From positions 6,873,501 to 6,937,500 of the forward strand of contig NC_070560.1 of the NCBI RefSeq assembly GCF_026914185.1: a stretch of 64,000 nucleotides of DNA. The letters run 5' to 3'. Positions 11,699 to 23,953 of the stretch are shown in pieces. How positions within the stretch are numbered: the stretch's first letter is position 1; the number at the start of each line of letters is the position of its first letter. The notes below the pieces were generated by a model, which saw nothing but the letters and a program-made list of their open reading frames with translations, was not told the origin of the DNA and made no database searches. Both the position numbers and the translations under genes were made by a program. Origin of the DNA: Puccinia triticina. Lineage: Eukaryota > Basidiomycota > Pucciniomycetes > Pucciniales > Pucciniaceae.

Positions 11699-12594
11699 TT
11701 GTGAGGGACCCCCTACTACTCTTACTTCTTAAACGGTTCTGAATAATCTCAAGAGAGAATATCACCTATGTTCAGATGTAGTAAAGGTAGTTTATCTTCG
11801 AACGAAGATAAACTCTTGAAAGGGATTATAGAATAAGGGTTTTATTTATAAGGGTTTTTTAGGATAATGATGATAATGAACAAAGATATCGCGATGAGAG
11901 TAAAAGGAAAGAGGAAGGGAACTCGCAAGACAACGAAGTAATTAACAATGTGATCAGATCCCTTCAACAAAACGAAAAGATAAGAACAAAACCTAAATGT
12001 TTATTAAAAACCCATAGCGGTTCGCTACACAATTTCGTATAATTATGTAACCAAGTCAGTACAAAACTGAATTATTCTATAATCCCTTTCAAGAGTTTAT
12101 CTTCGTTCAAAGATAAACTACCTTTACTACATCTGAACATAGGTGATATTCTCTCTTGAGATTATTCAGAACCGTTTAAGAAGTAAGAGTAGTAGGGGGT
12201 CCCTCACAATTGATCGCGATATAATTGTGAGGGACCCCCTACTACTCTTACTTCTTAAACGGTTCTGAATAATCTCAAGAGAGAATATCACCTATGTTCA
12301 GATGTAGTAAAGGTAGTTTATCTTTGAACAAAGATAAACTCTTGAAAGGGATTATAGAATAAGGGTTTTATTTATAAGGGTTTTTTAGGATAATGATGAT
12401 AATGAACAAAGATATCGCAATGAGAGAAAAAGGAAAGAGGAAGGGAACTCGCAAGACAACGAAGTAATTAACAATGTGATCAGATCCCTTCAACAAAACG
12501 AAAAGATAATAACAAAACCTAAATGTTTATTAAAAACCCATAGCGGTTCGCTACACAATTTCGTATAATTATGTAACCAAGTCAGTACAAAACT
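11699..12594. repeat. Direct repeat of about 368 bp with an inverted partial copy between
   Basis: A block starting TTGTGAGGGACCCCCTACTA at 11699 runs to about 12067 and recurs almost identically from 12225 to 12594. Between them, 12072-12209 is the reverse complement of the first about 135 bp of the block. The block carries an internal hairpin (AGTTTATCTTCG / CGAAGATAAACT at 11790). The TG start and direct repetition suggest LTR-derived sequence, and the inverted piece suggests rearrangement. No polyprotein remains. Just right of it, a phrase containing AAGTTTGAGATCACAATTATC occurs at about 12647 and again at about 12810. Confidence 0.8.
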
Positions 12595-13237
12595 AAAAAC
12601 GTTACACACCTCTTGAGGCCCGGATGTAAACACTTGTACAACAAACAAGTTTGAGATCACAATTATCGATATGGCGACAACGAAGATGGTAAATACATGC
12701 AATATGTATACGTGAACAATCCGTTGAGGACGATGTCATCGCCCCTCGGGGCAGAGATGAAGCCAGAACGCTTGGGGAGTGGAATGTATTCTAATGTATT
12801 GTAAGAAACAAGTTTGAGATCACAATTATCGACAGGACGACGAAGAAGGTACTAGCCCGCTGAGGTTATCGCCAATCGGGCGGAGACGATGGCGCAGTCC
12901 AGCTCTGTCCAGGTCCACCCTTCCCCACGACACTTGGGGAATGGAGTATGTCGAGGCAAAAAATATGATGTTTCGTCGGCTGAGTTGTGAAGTAAAATAC
13001 ATGTCCCACCCCACCACTCCCCCAATGTTCGTGGTGGAAGGCACTCATAATAAGGGCTCTGTCAAACTGTTCCAAGGCATCTTTATATCACTTTTCTAGA
13101 GACAGATAATCATTAATTTGCCTCGTCAAGCAGCCCAATACGCTTTATACAAATTGCCTCGGTTCTCAGCTATTTAATTCAGAAATCGAAAGATGGCTGC
13201 CTGGGTGATGATCATTCTAGTTAAGTGGACCCTTCAG

Positions 13238-13379
13238 CACCCCATGCGATACTCCACAGACTATAGTATAGCCCGTGGGAAGCCTGCCTCGGGGCTTCAC
13301 TATAGTATGATCTCCATCTCGCTTCTACTCGCTGAGCATCGGCCCCCGCCGCCCCTCTGATATGCAAATGCATGTACAT
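13238..13379 (+). repeat. Left terminal inverted repeat of KDZ element 1 (142 bp)
   Basis: It matches the reverse complement of 23703-23844 with only a handful of differences, and the similarity fades just after CATGTACAT. Inside it a hairpin can form: ACTATAGT at 13260 and again at 13299, itself palindromic, enclosing AAGCC / GGCTT. Confidence 0.9.
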
Positions 13380-13390
13380 TGTCGAGATTG

Positions 13391-13610
13391 CGACACACGA
13401 CAGGTCTGCATGCTGCGCATTGTCGCAGCAGCTTGTTTCCAGCCCCGCCCCAGCCCCCTCGGCCCCGGTCTGCAGCCCCGGCGCCACGCGGGACAAGCCG
13501 GCCCGTCGGCATTATGGCGACACGTCTGCATGCTGCGTATTGTCGCAGCAACTCCCAGCCCCAGCCAGCCCCCTCGGCCCCGGTCTGCGGGACAAGGCAC
13601 CCCGCGACCG
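13391..13610 (+). repeat. 120-bp-period duplication next to the left TIR
   Basis: The phrase TCTGCATGCTGCGCATTGTC occurs at 13405 and, with one change, at 13525, exactly 120 bp later. Each copy is followed by GCAGCA and then a C-rich run ending CCCTCGGCCCCGGTCTGC. Subterminal direct repeats of this kind often bind the transposase; that role is inferred only. Confidence 0.75.
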
Positions 13611-13954
13611 GCCTCTACCGACGGGGGCAGGGTCCCTCCCCCGTCAGCATCTACTCTGCTGGAAACCAAGAGTACTACCCCATCTTGCAGCGCATAAAAG
13701 GTCCTTTGTTTCTTGGGGTTTGGGTCTGACCAACCGGTTCCACTGCTACATAGAAATTACAAGTTTGATGCGCGGCTGGCAGCTGCTGTGCACACACGCA
13801 GCAACCACAAGTCACCCATGGACATGTTCCATCACCTTCCATGCTCCAATGCTTCCGCCCCCCTCCCTCTGCAAGCTCTGATCTCTTTCTCCTGCTCCGG
13901 CTCATCCCATTGCATCCGTATCACTGAAATCTCCTCCTGAACTTCAGTAACGTC

Positions 13955-16268
13955 ATGTTTCATTCGAGAAACAACAATACTAATGGTAGTTATAATACTT
14001 CCCAGAACAGCAGCAACTTACACCATCCTCCGCACTTGCAGCCACATCCCCCCACCATGACTGACCGCAATGCTAATCACTACTACTCAGCGAACAACAG
14101 TCCTTGCCCTCCAAACTCTCAAAACCCTTATTATTGTAACATCACTCATGATTACTCCCAAGTCAATCAAAGTTCTCGAGTGCAGACTCATCATGTTCAT
14201 CATTCCTCCCCAACCTCTGTAGTTAATGCTATTGCGCCGTCACAATATCACCACCCTGTGTCCACGCACTACTCCTCTGAAACACCTGTCAATCTTTACT
14301 CATTAGAACCTCAGATTGATCCAAATCACCCTCCTCCTGCTCAGCTTAGCGTATCACAGCCTCACTTTGGTGTAGCCCGTCCCCAAGTCAATCCAATTTC
14401 TTGTACTTCTTATTCTAATGCGTTTCATGCTCAGAATGGTGTATCACATCCCGTACCAGCCAACCCTCATATTATTAACCAGTTGGAGGATGCAGTGTAT
14501 CATGATCGTGCACTAAGTCAACCCAACCCCAGTTTTTCTCAACACCAGACCATGCATGCCTCTGCTTTTCATTCACGTGCACCTGCACCTGCACCTGCTT
14601 CCCCTCCTCCTCCCCTACTCGGCATGGATGCCCGCCCTAACAACCGCAAGAGAAAAAAACTTCAGCCCTCTGACTCTTCTCGACTGGCACCCCGCTCCTA
14701 TGAAGAGATGATGAAGCAAACTGAAGCTCAACTTATCATGGATGCTAAGAAAGGCTCAAAGAAATCAATGTCTGATGCCGATTGACTTTTCTTCACTCAG
14801 TATGCAAAGGAGCAGCGCATGATGATGACTATCAAAGCAATCGAACGGGGTGTATCTATGTCAATGGTCCATTCCCATTTGTACGTCTTTAATTGAAATA
14901 CTTTATCTGCTGATCAACAACAACAGCTCTAACACATTGTCTAATATCTCTGAATCCAATTGAACAGAGGACGCGTACTCTCCATGCGGAAGCCGAGTAG
15001 CTGGAATCAGTTCATGAAGACTAAAAAGGCAAGAGCTACCTTTCAAGGCCGTAAGTTCACTGTCCTGTTTAACAACTATCAAACAATCACTGATGGAATC
15101 AATTCAACAGGTCACCAAGGAGTGAAGTATTCTCCCGCTATGGGTAGCGTCTCTGTGCTGTGGAAACAGCTAACTCGCGAGCAGCAAGAAGCCTTCAAGC
15201 AACCAGTACAAGCTACTACTGATGGAAATATCGAAGGGGGGCAGGACGAACCGAATGCAAACGAGTTTGGTGAAGATGACAATGAGATGGATGACAAAGT
15301 AGTTGGCAGTGGGAATCAGGTTGGTACGCGTCGACCGATATCACTCAAAGTTGCAGCGACTGAAGTTGAGAACTTCATGGACGACTGGGACGCAAAGGCA
15401 AGTCATTAGCACAAATTGTTGATTGTGTTTCCATTTTAACACTAACAGTTCAATTTCAGGCAGTGCATATTGCCACTACTTTCAGCTGCGAACTCGTTGT
15501 ATTTGCTGTCTCAAAGTTCCTTGGACGACATTCTTTTCAGTTTATCCGGAGTACCCCAGGGGCAACCGACTTTGTCCAAGGAGCCGAAAGGGTTGACGGA
15601 CCACGGAGCTATGCTGCACGGATGCAGTCCTACCTCACAGGTTACCAGGTCAGCGACATTGCTGCTGCAATCGCTCAGATAAACAATAACGGCAAACAGA
15701 ATGGCCAGTCGGGTGAATCAGGCGGAAAAGATCAAAAAGGAGGTGTGTAGAGAACTTCCAAACGCTTCACAACTTAAACTAACTACTTTATATCTCCTTT
15801 TTTTATAGCCTTTTCTCCTGATCGTCCGGTCTCCGCCGTTTTAAGAATGTCTGAGTTGATTAGTACGTTGATTTGGCTCTGCCTTCAGTTGCCTTGCAAC
15901 ACCACTCACAAGCAACACATGTTCTTATTTTCACAGAGAAGACCGACGGCGTTATCACACAATGGCCCTGGACCAAAACCGATTATAATCTTGCTCAGCT
16001 CAAGTACCGATTGGTCTTGGACCCCGCTGCAAAGATTGATGTCAATTGGCTCAAGAGACCAAGTCAAGGGCTCGGTCCCAAGCGCTCAGCTGCGCTCCAC
16101 CTGGCCCTTGACAAACAGCTTATTGATATTGTTTTTGACCCATCAATTCCTGACAAAGTCTTTCCGGAATCATACGACACTCCTGGACCTTCTCCATCAC
16201 CTAGTGCATCACCGCAACCGAGTCCGCTTGGCCCAAGTGGGAACGGTCTTGATAATTTGGTTGTCTGA
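13955..16268 (+). pseudogene. KDZ-partner gene, HMG-box-like protein, element 1 copy (one stop)
   Basis: Exons: about 13955-14880, then 14968 to about 15052, 15112 to about 15401, 15461 to about 15747, and a last one ending TGA at 16268. The first exon encodes an Asn/His/Pro/Ser-rich, probably disordered region with a basic patch NNRKRKK, then SYEEMMKQTEAQL. The middle reads SSWNQFMKTKKARATFQG, then after an intron VSVLWKQLTREQQEAF, which resembles an HMG box (inference from spacing of aromatic and basic residues). Next come LGRHSFQFIRSTPGAT and, near the end, LHLALDKQLIDIV. All these blocks are matched by the gene at 55437-57462. A TGA at 14783-14785 interrupts exon 1, where the paralogue reads EEDKQFF. 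A TATA-like CATAAAAGG lies at about 13691. Some introns appear to use a GC-AG donor (GCAAGT). Function unknown. Confidence 0.7.
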
Positions 16269-19200
16269 TAGTTTCTAATCTACTCTAGTTTCCAAATACT
16301 TTGTTGACAGCTACACCTTGTGATGTTTTTCCTTCTCTGCCCACTGAGTTGATCTTTGTGTCCTTTTCCCAATCACATGTTTACACAGTCAATGTTCCTT
16401 GATTCATAGCTGCATTCCAATCTTGAATGCTGACAGGTACCATTCAGTGGCTACGCTTGCCGCAGCTGAGCAACTCTATTTTTTTCAACCTTACCAAGCC
16501 CTTGTCCTGTGAGCGTCGTCGCTCCAATCATCTGCTGTATTCCGGGTGCGCTAGGCAGGTACGCCGCGCGGGCACCTCCTGAGGTGTGCCGCAGTCGCCT
16601 CGACTGTGCGCAACGCTAGTTGATGATACCAGGCATGTGTACATGAAACCTAACCCTACTAGGCTCCTACTACCGTTTTGTTTCCTCCCGCGGAAGTCGC
16701 ATGCCTCTGACCGTCACCGTCACCATCACCATCGCCATCTGTCACCGCTCGATTGAATAATACGTACGACTCTCGGCTCGATTGAATACATGCGTACGAC
16801 TCCAGCATTGTTTGTTTCCTATCATTTTCAAAACGCCAGTGTTCTTTTATGGTCACCTATCAACAATCTTCATTCGCGTTCATGACTCCTTGCTCATGCT
16901 GACACCTCCCATCTTTCTGCAACTAGCCTCGCCTGCGCCTTTTCAAGAAATCAACTCAGTGCACATCCGCTATCGTGGTGGCTTGAAGTAGTCCAAGTTT
17001 TGACACCATCGCTGTGGCTTCCGAATCAATTAACATTTAACCGCTTCATCCACCACTCTCCTCGTTTTTTGACGAATCCAGGCGCGGGGTTTCACCCTTT
17101 AGTTCTCAACCATGTATGTATATTTTTCCCTCTCATTCTAACGACCTGATCTGTCCTCGATGCCTGAGCCCTGCAGTGTCTGCTCCAAATGGTGATCCCG
17201 ATCTCTAAGAACTTGGTTGGGACATCATTTGGAGTATACCAGCTTCAGGCATTTTTGCATCGAGGCGGAACTTGAGCTCAGCCAAGAATTTCTACACTAC
17301 AAGCTGACTCTCACTCCGAACAAAGCTGACCATCACTTCTTCCTCTCTGCCTAAGTTCACCTGGTTTATAAAGATGGTACCAGTTCCGAACAATTCAGCA
17401 TCTACTGCACGCACTGCTCCTCTTAATGGTGTCGATCAACCAACCAACAACAGATCTCGCAAAAAACGGAAGATTGAACTAGAGTATCCGTCTAACCCTT
17501 GCTACCCCATCCCCACAGAAGAACTGATGCAGATGATAGCTGTTCAGCTTTGCAAGGTTGCCCACTGATGACCCTCCATCCGATGACCGGATTGTCATTG
17601 TATGGAGGGTATACTCCAAGCGATGTCTCTCTATCCGATGACTGTCCGGTCATCGGATGCATGGTATACCTCAATCTGAGCTACAGATAAACAGATTTTC
17701 GTGCTGGAAGACTTGGAATCTGCTTGGTCATAGTGAGAGTTAAATTTGGGTTGTGATGTTGTTGCCTATTATGCCTGCAGAAACGGTGGGAATAGTGGTG
17801 CAGAAGCGAACATCACACCCGTCAGCATAGTTGTAGGACATGCCGGAATGATAGCCTTGTCATACGTGAATGAGTGATGTTTGTGAGGGCTGTTTGTTAT
17901 AAATCATATGTGACCTCTATTCCTAGCTCTGACACCACGGCCCCGGGCCCAGTAGCCCCGGAGCAATATCAGTGCCCACTAATTATGAAGTCATGCCAAA
18001 AATGCAATAGATTCAGTCCGAGGAGATGGTCAAAAGTATGCTTAGAACCCTTGCGAGGATGTGTTCCAAATCCTTTTGCACACTCATTACTTGAAGAAAG
18101 GTCTTATACATGAAGAACCTTGTGGAACATATTGCGAAATTCAAATACATATCCAAAAAGTCGTGATCCACTCGCTCGAGCACAAATGTTGCCCAATCAC
18201 TCAGAATATTTCAGTCGTGACTCCGATGCTTGAAATAGATGTGCAAGTGTTGTCTGAGTACTTGGGAGGTGTGGTCCAATCACTAGAATGATATCAGATT
18301 CAAATATTATAGACTAATGAATTCCTGAGACAATCATGTTGACGAGTTGGAAATGAGTTTTCTGTAAGGAACAGTTTAACCATTTAAGTCATCATCAAGC
18401 AAACACACTGGAGTAATATGCTTTGGCATATGTACAATGTGCAAGCCGCATCAATGAAGCTGCTCCAGAAAGGACACTTCGCGGCAAGACACTAATAATC
18501 TGATTAGCTTTCTTCATCCACCTCTCTGGAGGGGAATCTTTTCACTGGGCGAATGGAGCTCTATGAATACTTTACAACCCATGCGCTACGCAACTGCAAA
18601 CAATCACATCAGGGCAGAAGAAGTTACCAGATCTAGTTAGTATAAATGTAGTCCCCTGGCATTGGTATGATTATTTGGAATATAAAAATCCTTAAACATT
18701 GTAAAAGTAGGAGTAGGAGCTTTCACAGCTTTAGCAGACATATCTTGAAAGTTCAAACTGCATCTGGTTAGCATACTGATTTTTGAAGTTATCAATTGAA
18801 ATTCAATTCAGCCAATATTCTGTCTTTTTTAAGGTACTGAATTTATTGAAATTCAATTCCAAATACTTGTAGTCTGAGAAGCCATCACAAAAAAAAAAAT
18901 AAAAAAACTAGTGTTCCAAATACTTGTAGTATGAGGAGCCATCACATAACAAAAATATACAAATTACTAAACACCACAACACCTCATCACAGCATGGGGA
19001 ATCAACTCCATTTCCAACCTCAAATTTTCACTTTATATCTTCTTAGTTCATGCCTCTCATCTTCTGACCATGTTTTGAATTAAAGATCCAGGAATGTCAC
19101 TGAGATCACACATCATTGAGAGCATCTCCACCCCGGGAAACAGACCAGATTGCTATCCCCCATTTAGCACCCCAAATCCATAAAGCACCACCCACCTGGG

Positions 19201-19554
19201 GTCCCAAATGAGTTGCTATTTTGCCTCAGGAGGTACAAATCTCTATTGGGTTGCTATGCATGGAAAACCACTAACAACTTGTCCTAGCTCATCCCCCTAA
19301 GATCATTGCAAGCTATTAACAAAAAGTTATTTGATTCCTGAATGAAACTCAAGTGTTCATTTTTTTGTTCTTTCAGCTTTTTTTATAGCCTTTTTAGCTA
19401 TATTACAGAGAACAGACATGATGATCATAAAAATATTTCAATATTTTTTTTGTTCTGAAACAGGAGCTGAATAGGCATGTTTCAACACCAAACACAAGTA
19501 CATTGTACTAAGCAGAATTTGTAAACAATACAAGAAATCAAACAAACAATCATG
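16269..19554. other. Central non-coding part of KDZ element 1
   Basis: Apart from the fragment at 17374-17568 no gene is supported. The stretch includes a GC-rich patch (16550-16620), a palindrome cluster of the CCGGTCATCGG type (17570-17665), and AT-rich DNA from 18300 on in which the phrase GTTCCAAATACTTGTAGT or a close variant occurs at about 18855 and 18911. It separates the stop codons of the two convergent genes. Confidence 0.5.
17374..17568 (+). pseudogene. Possible truncated third copy of the KDZ-partner gene N-terminus
   Basis: The frame starts ATG and carries NNRSRKKRK followed by PIPTEELMQMIAVQL. This resembles the basic patch and SYEEMMKQTEAQL stretch of the full gene upstream (13955-16268). 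It stops at a TGA directly before a cluster of GATGACCGGA / TCCGGTCATC palindromes (17570-17665), which may have truncated it. The similarity is modest and judged by eye. Confidence 0.35.
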
Positions 19555-22500
19555 TCAAGGTGCGTGTGCATATGGATTAATAGTACCAGATTGATGATCT
19601 GTTTCGTCATCAACAGAAACAGGAGTTTCAGCTGCTTCATGGAAAAGATCGGCGCGCATTGTTTCAGAGAGTATATGTTCCATGTTTTCGAAATATTCTT
19701 GCTCATTGTCATCTTCATCTGGTCCATTTTCATTGAGAGGCAACGGCAAGTCCAGGTGATCATTTTGATTCATAAATGGAACAAGATCAGCACAGTCGCC
19801 TGGGATGCCTGAGAGAAGATTGTTAGTGATTGCATGTTTGATTCGCAAAACTTGTTTGTTCCATGTGCTGAGTAGATTCTTGTCTCCATCTTGTGACATC
19901 GTCCTTTGAAACACCTTGATAAGTTTGTCGTTCCAGTCTAGCTGTAATGTGCATACTTCAACATAAGCCTGATGAATAAGTAACTCAACAGCACAAATAT
20001 TGTATATATCAAACTCATTGCTCTCCAGGAGAAAATGGTTAACAAGTGGAACCAACGGCGGTGGGATTGGTACAGGTTCAGTCTGTTGGTCATACTCGTC
20101 TTGATAGTGTACTAAGAGGGTCAATAAAGATAACAAGCGACTGTGATGTTGAACAGCCCATCTTGCAGTGCGTCTAACTTCCCATGCAAGGCGTCGTTTT
20201 TCTTCAAGAGCACGGTTTCTACAGGCAAGTGCTCAAATACCTCGTTGAGTCAGGGGGTCAACTGCCCATGCTTCATTCGCATTGGTGAATAAACCGTCAT
20301 TCCAGAACGTGTCGTCCGGCTGAAGGGCAAGCAGTGCAGAATAGTCGATGATGGGCGGGGCGGCATGTGTTGGATTGCTTTGGATAAAACTGCGAGCTAA
20401 GCGGTTGTAATTATTGAGGGTTGTGCGCAGCTGCGCTACTCGCTTGCGCAGGGCTTCTGAAAGTTTCTGCTGTCCTCAGGTCCCTGAATTGAATTTTGAG
20501 TGATTTTCAGCTTTGAATTTTCAGTGAAGACTGATGGACGATGTGCAAACTTACCAAGGGTGGTTGCTTCACCTGCACGACATACACAAAGCAAGGGTTG
20601 CTTCTCTTCCACAAGTGCTAAGAAGCTCTGTTGCAGCTCGGTCTTAGCAAACCAGACCTTGCTCAACTTGTCTTGATCGGATGCTGGATTATATTGCTGC
20701 TCAGCTCGGGGTATTAGATCATTATTGAGCATAAAATAATCAGCTACTCACCAGTCAAGTTGCTATTCTCACTGTTTGGGGGGGCCAGTCTCCTTTGTGC
20801 TTCTAGCTTCCTGGCGACGGTGGCACAACTGCGTGCGCGTGTCAGCGCTTGCTCTGGCGTCATCGCAATAGCAGACCTGGTTAAACAAACATTGCAATAA
20901 GCTGGATATCGTTTGTCATTTAAATATCAAGCCCATTTCTTGGTGTCATCAACTCTTACCAGGCGTCATTCAATTCTTCTTCCATACATAACAGACGTCC
21001 AAGTTCAACCTGTGCTCGTTCAGATGACTGGTTAGTTGTAACATGGTACGCTTGTTCATCACACCATTGCTGCTCGAAAAAAGAGTTTGTATAGTTGCTC
21101 CCTGGGGTGTGACGGTTAGGCTCTTGATGAAGCTTTGCTAAAGCCGCAATTGGGTCAATGTATACTGAATGGGCATATTCTAGCTTTTGCAGAAGCCAGT
21201 GAGCTATGAAGATGAGACCAGTTAGGCATTTTACTTTCTCTTGAGAAGTGCAAAGTTGATACTGATAGAAAAGATGAACATCTTACCGCCCATCTCATTA
21301 AGCAGCTTGGTGTAGTATTGTGATCGTGCATCAAGAGAATTGAATTGGTGCAATCGTGTGGAAACACGGTTGGTAGAGATCAAGGGGGACTGAAATGACC
21401 ACAGCCTCTCTAGTCCCTCGCCATCTGAAAGCCCCCAAAATTTGTTGAGGCGGGGGTTATATTTTACCTGGCAGGACCATTCATGCACATATGCATGAAA
21501 GACCGATGTCCCAAACCGTAGATCTGCTTGACGCTCCTCTAAGAGATTCCGCTGCAGATGTTGAAGGCAGTGAGTGAGACTACTGCGGGTCAAATTACTA
21601 AGAAATTTAACAATACCATACCCTGTTAACATGGGCTTCCATGTGGCAACCAAGGTCGTACAGGATTCCCACTTTGTGCTGGGGAAAGTCGGCCAAGATT
21701 GTCCGAAGAATTGACACCGGATAGTATAACCTACAATCGTCCGTTCTCAGATGTGATTGATGAGCAATTGAGGGGAAGGGAGTTACATACTTCTCCCCCG
21801 TCTTGTATATGTTGATGTACTTGAGTGGTATGTCATGGCGACATGCACTGGCAAACAACCCATTGTCGTCACACTTCTCCCAGGTTGTTTCATTGCGGGT
21901 ATCATTGGCTGCCTTGTGTGTGTCGGCGCATGGTGGCTTCAGGAGTAAACCCTGTTATCAGATTAAATGCAAGGCGGTTTGTCAAGAGCAGATTGATGAA
22001 ACTTGCTCACATCAATTCCAACTGCAGCAGCTTCGGTGGAAGTGAAAAGGGTGGCATCGGGGGCAATCTTTGAAGGAGGAATGAAGCTAGAGGGATATTT
22101 TGACTCGGGAGGATTGTCTTTGCTGGCATATGCGTAGTGACGCTGCTGGAAGTTCCCATCCATGGCAATAATTATGTCGGGTTCGTCTTGGTGAGCTTTA
22201 ATTTCGTTTTCTTGAGGTCCAAAGCAGCGGGGGCACTTCATTGCCCATTGCTCGATGGCAGTTAGTTGCATGCCTTCGTTTGTAATCTTAGTTTGGTTGG
22301 TTAAGACGCGCGAGTAGAGGTCGGTACTGTTGGAGAAAGGGACTTCAAGGTTTCGTTTTCGAAAGTTATTGCCACGAGCGTAACACGGCTTTTTGTGGCG
22401 AGTATTCAAATATGACGAGAGCGCTTTGACAAACGACAAAGTTGATAAGGCTGAGGTTTGCCAAAGCATGTGATGGAATTGGAGAAGTCGGATTGAGAAC

Positions 22501-23212
22501 GCGGTGCGGGGTGTCTCGGGAGAGCTGGCAATGTATCCAAAATACACCAATCGAACGACGTCAGGCAAGCATTTGCAAAAGGGGACGGGCTCGCTAGTAA
22601 GTTGAACTGTGCAAACAAGTAGATATGTTTAGTGAGCAGTGCAAAATCGGCTAGACAACTGGAATGTGAAAACAACTTACAGAGCATGTCAAATAGGTCA
22701 ACCTTTCTCGTGTGTATTTCTGATGGGCTGCAGGTGCAGGTATCTGGGGGTAATTCGTACCCACTTGGTTGCGTGGTGAAGTTGGTGGTGATTCTCTGAC
22801 AAAGAGTGAATGTAGCTGTGACACTTGACTTGAGTTGACTCCAGAGTTGACTGGTCCTCTCCCGTGTCTCTGCATAACGGCGGGCCCGATGGTATGCAGC
22901 ATGCGCAGTACTTGGGAGGTCTTCTTCAGGTGTAGCAAGTCGATCATCATTGCCGCCAAGATGTGGCTCAAAAGGTGGGTTTTGATTTTCGGTATTGAGA
23001 GCTTCTTGAGCCACTGCTTGAGGAGGACGACGAGGGGGCGACACATGTCCCAGCTGTTCGGCGATGGAGCGGTCTCGGAGTTCAGCTGATCGTTCTCGCC
23101 TCTCCATAGAGGCATTTCTCATCTGAAATCGTCGGGTCCGAGTACGGCGGGAGGACCCAGTAGAAATTGAGTGAGCGACACTGTTGGCCTCATTTCGGCG
23201 TCCGCGGGCCAT
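19555..23212 (-). pseudogene. KDZ transposase, element 1 copy (nearly intact, one in-frame TGA)
   Basis: Starting at the ATG at 23212 (MARGRRNEANS...SISTGSSRR, matching the element 2 start), exons run leftward to a stop at 19555. Hallmarks in order: a cysteine cluster CTCSPSEIHTRKVDL; the first catalytic Asp in MDGNFQQRHYA (about 22160); NGLFASACRHDIPL; the second Asp in ILYDLGCHMEAH (about 21650); and the catalytic Glu in GLSDGEGLERLWS (about 21420). A long helical C-terminal part ends in an acidic tail. These are the DDE-type motifs of Kyakuja-Dileera-Zisupton transposases, which cut and paste the element via its TIRs. A TGA at 20235-20233 replaces an Arg codon conserved in element 2, downstream of all catalytic residues. 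Read-through would give a full protein; otherwise the C-terminal third is lost. Confidence 0.85.
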
Positions 23213-23328
23213 GCTGTAGTCTAAGGAAAAAGTAATCAATAGAAGTATAAGACAAACATTGAGATGGTTTGGTAGGAGTCAAAAGGAAAGCTGGCGGGAA
23301 GGGATTTGGGGAACCTACTATTGGAAAC

Positions 23329-23402
23329 AGGCAGTTGTCTATTTTTGGCCAGAATCCGCGTTGAAAAACCGGCAGTTGTCTATTTTCGGCCAGAATCCGC
23401 GT
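23329..23402. promoter_or_regulatory. Tandem 33-bp motif upstream of the element 1 transposase
   Basis: GGCAGTTGTCTATTTT, then GGCCAGAATCCGCGTT, occurs at 23329 and again 41 bp later at 23370, about 120-190 bp before the transposase ATG. Position and repetition suggest regulatory or transposase-binding sites; this is inference. Confidence 0.4.
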
Positions 23403-23702
23403 TCGAGGTTGACTTGGACAGACAGCTGAGCAGAGAGATGAGAGCGAGTTTTCCCGTTGAAGCGTTGGAATATGTAGTCGGATCAGGGACCGAGTCGAGC
23501 AGAGAGATTGATGGGGAAGTGCCGCGATGGATATTGTGTTGGGTAAGGTTAATGTCAATACCCTTATCTTTAAAAGGTAGGTCGGCGATGCCGACGGATA
23601 CCGGATGCGGGTTGCCTTGTCCCGCGGTACGACCTCAACTCATGGTCGATCCCGACGGGCGGGCCGGCTTGTCCCGCGGGGGCCGGGGCTGCAGACCGGG
23701 AC

Positions 23703-23844
23703 ATGTACATGTATTTGCATACAAGAGGGGCGGCGGGGGCCGATGCTCAGCGAGCAGAAGCGAGATGGAGATCATACTATAGTAAAGCCCCGAGGCAGGC
23801 TTCCCACGGGCTATACTATAGTCTGTGGAGTATCGCATGGGGTG
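23703..23844 (-). repeat. Right terminal inverted repeat of KDZ element 1 (142 bp)
   Basis: It is the mirror image of 13238-13379, including the ACTATAGT hairpin, and ends in CATGGGGTG followed by the TSD copy CCCTTCAG. Confidence 0.9.
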
Positions 23845-23953
23845 CCCTTCAGAACACTGGCCGTCAACTTTGTGCAAAAACTAATACTCATGAGATTCTT
23901 GTGATGAGCAGCTTATAGGATACAGTTTAGCAGGCGAGCTCCTGCATGGCCCG

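Larger units (their letters stand above)
13238..23844. mobile_element. KDZ transposon, element 1 (10,607 bp)
   Basis: The borders are read directly: the left end begins CACCCCATGCGATACTCC, the right end is its reverse complement, and the flanks carry the perfect 8-bp duplication CCCTTCAG at 13230-13237 and 23845-23852. Inside are two convergent genes: an HMG-like partner gene on + near the left end and a KDZ transposase on - near the right end. About 3.3 kb between them is non-coding apart from one gene fragment. Element 2 (45155-58112) has the same plan in opposite orientation. An 8-bp TSD is what I recall for Zisupton-type elements. Both genes here contain one premature stop, so this copy is probably not fully autonomous. 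Confidence 0.9.

Noticed and set aside
13221..13881. Several overlapping open frames on both strands at the left end of KDZ element 1
   Set aside because: They fall in the GC-rich TIR and the 120-bp subterminal duplication and have no conserved counterpart in element 2.
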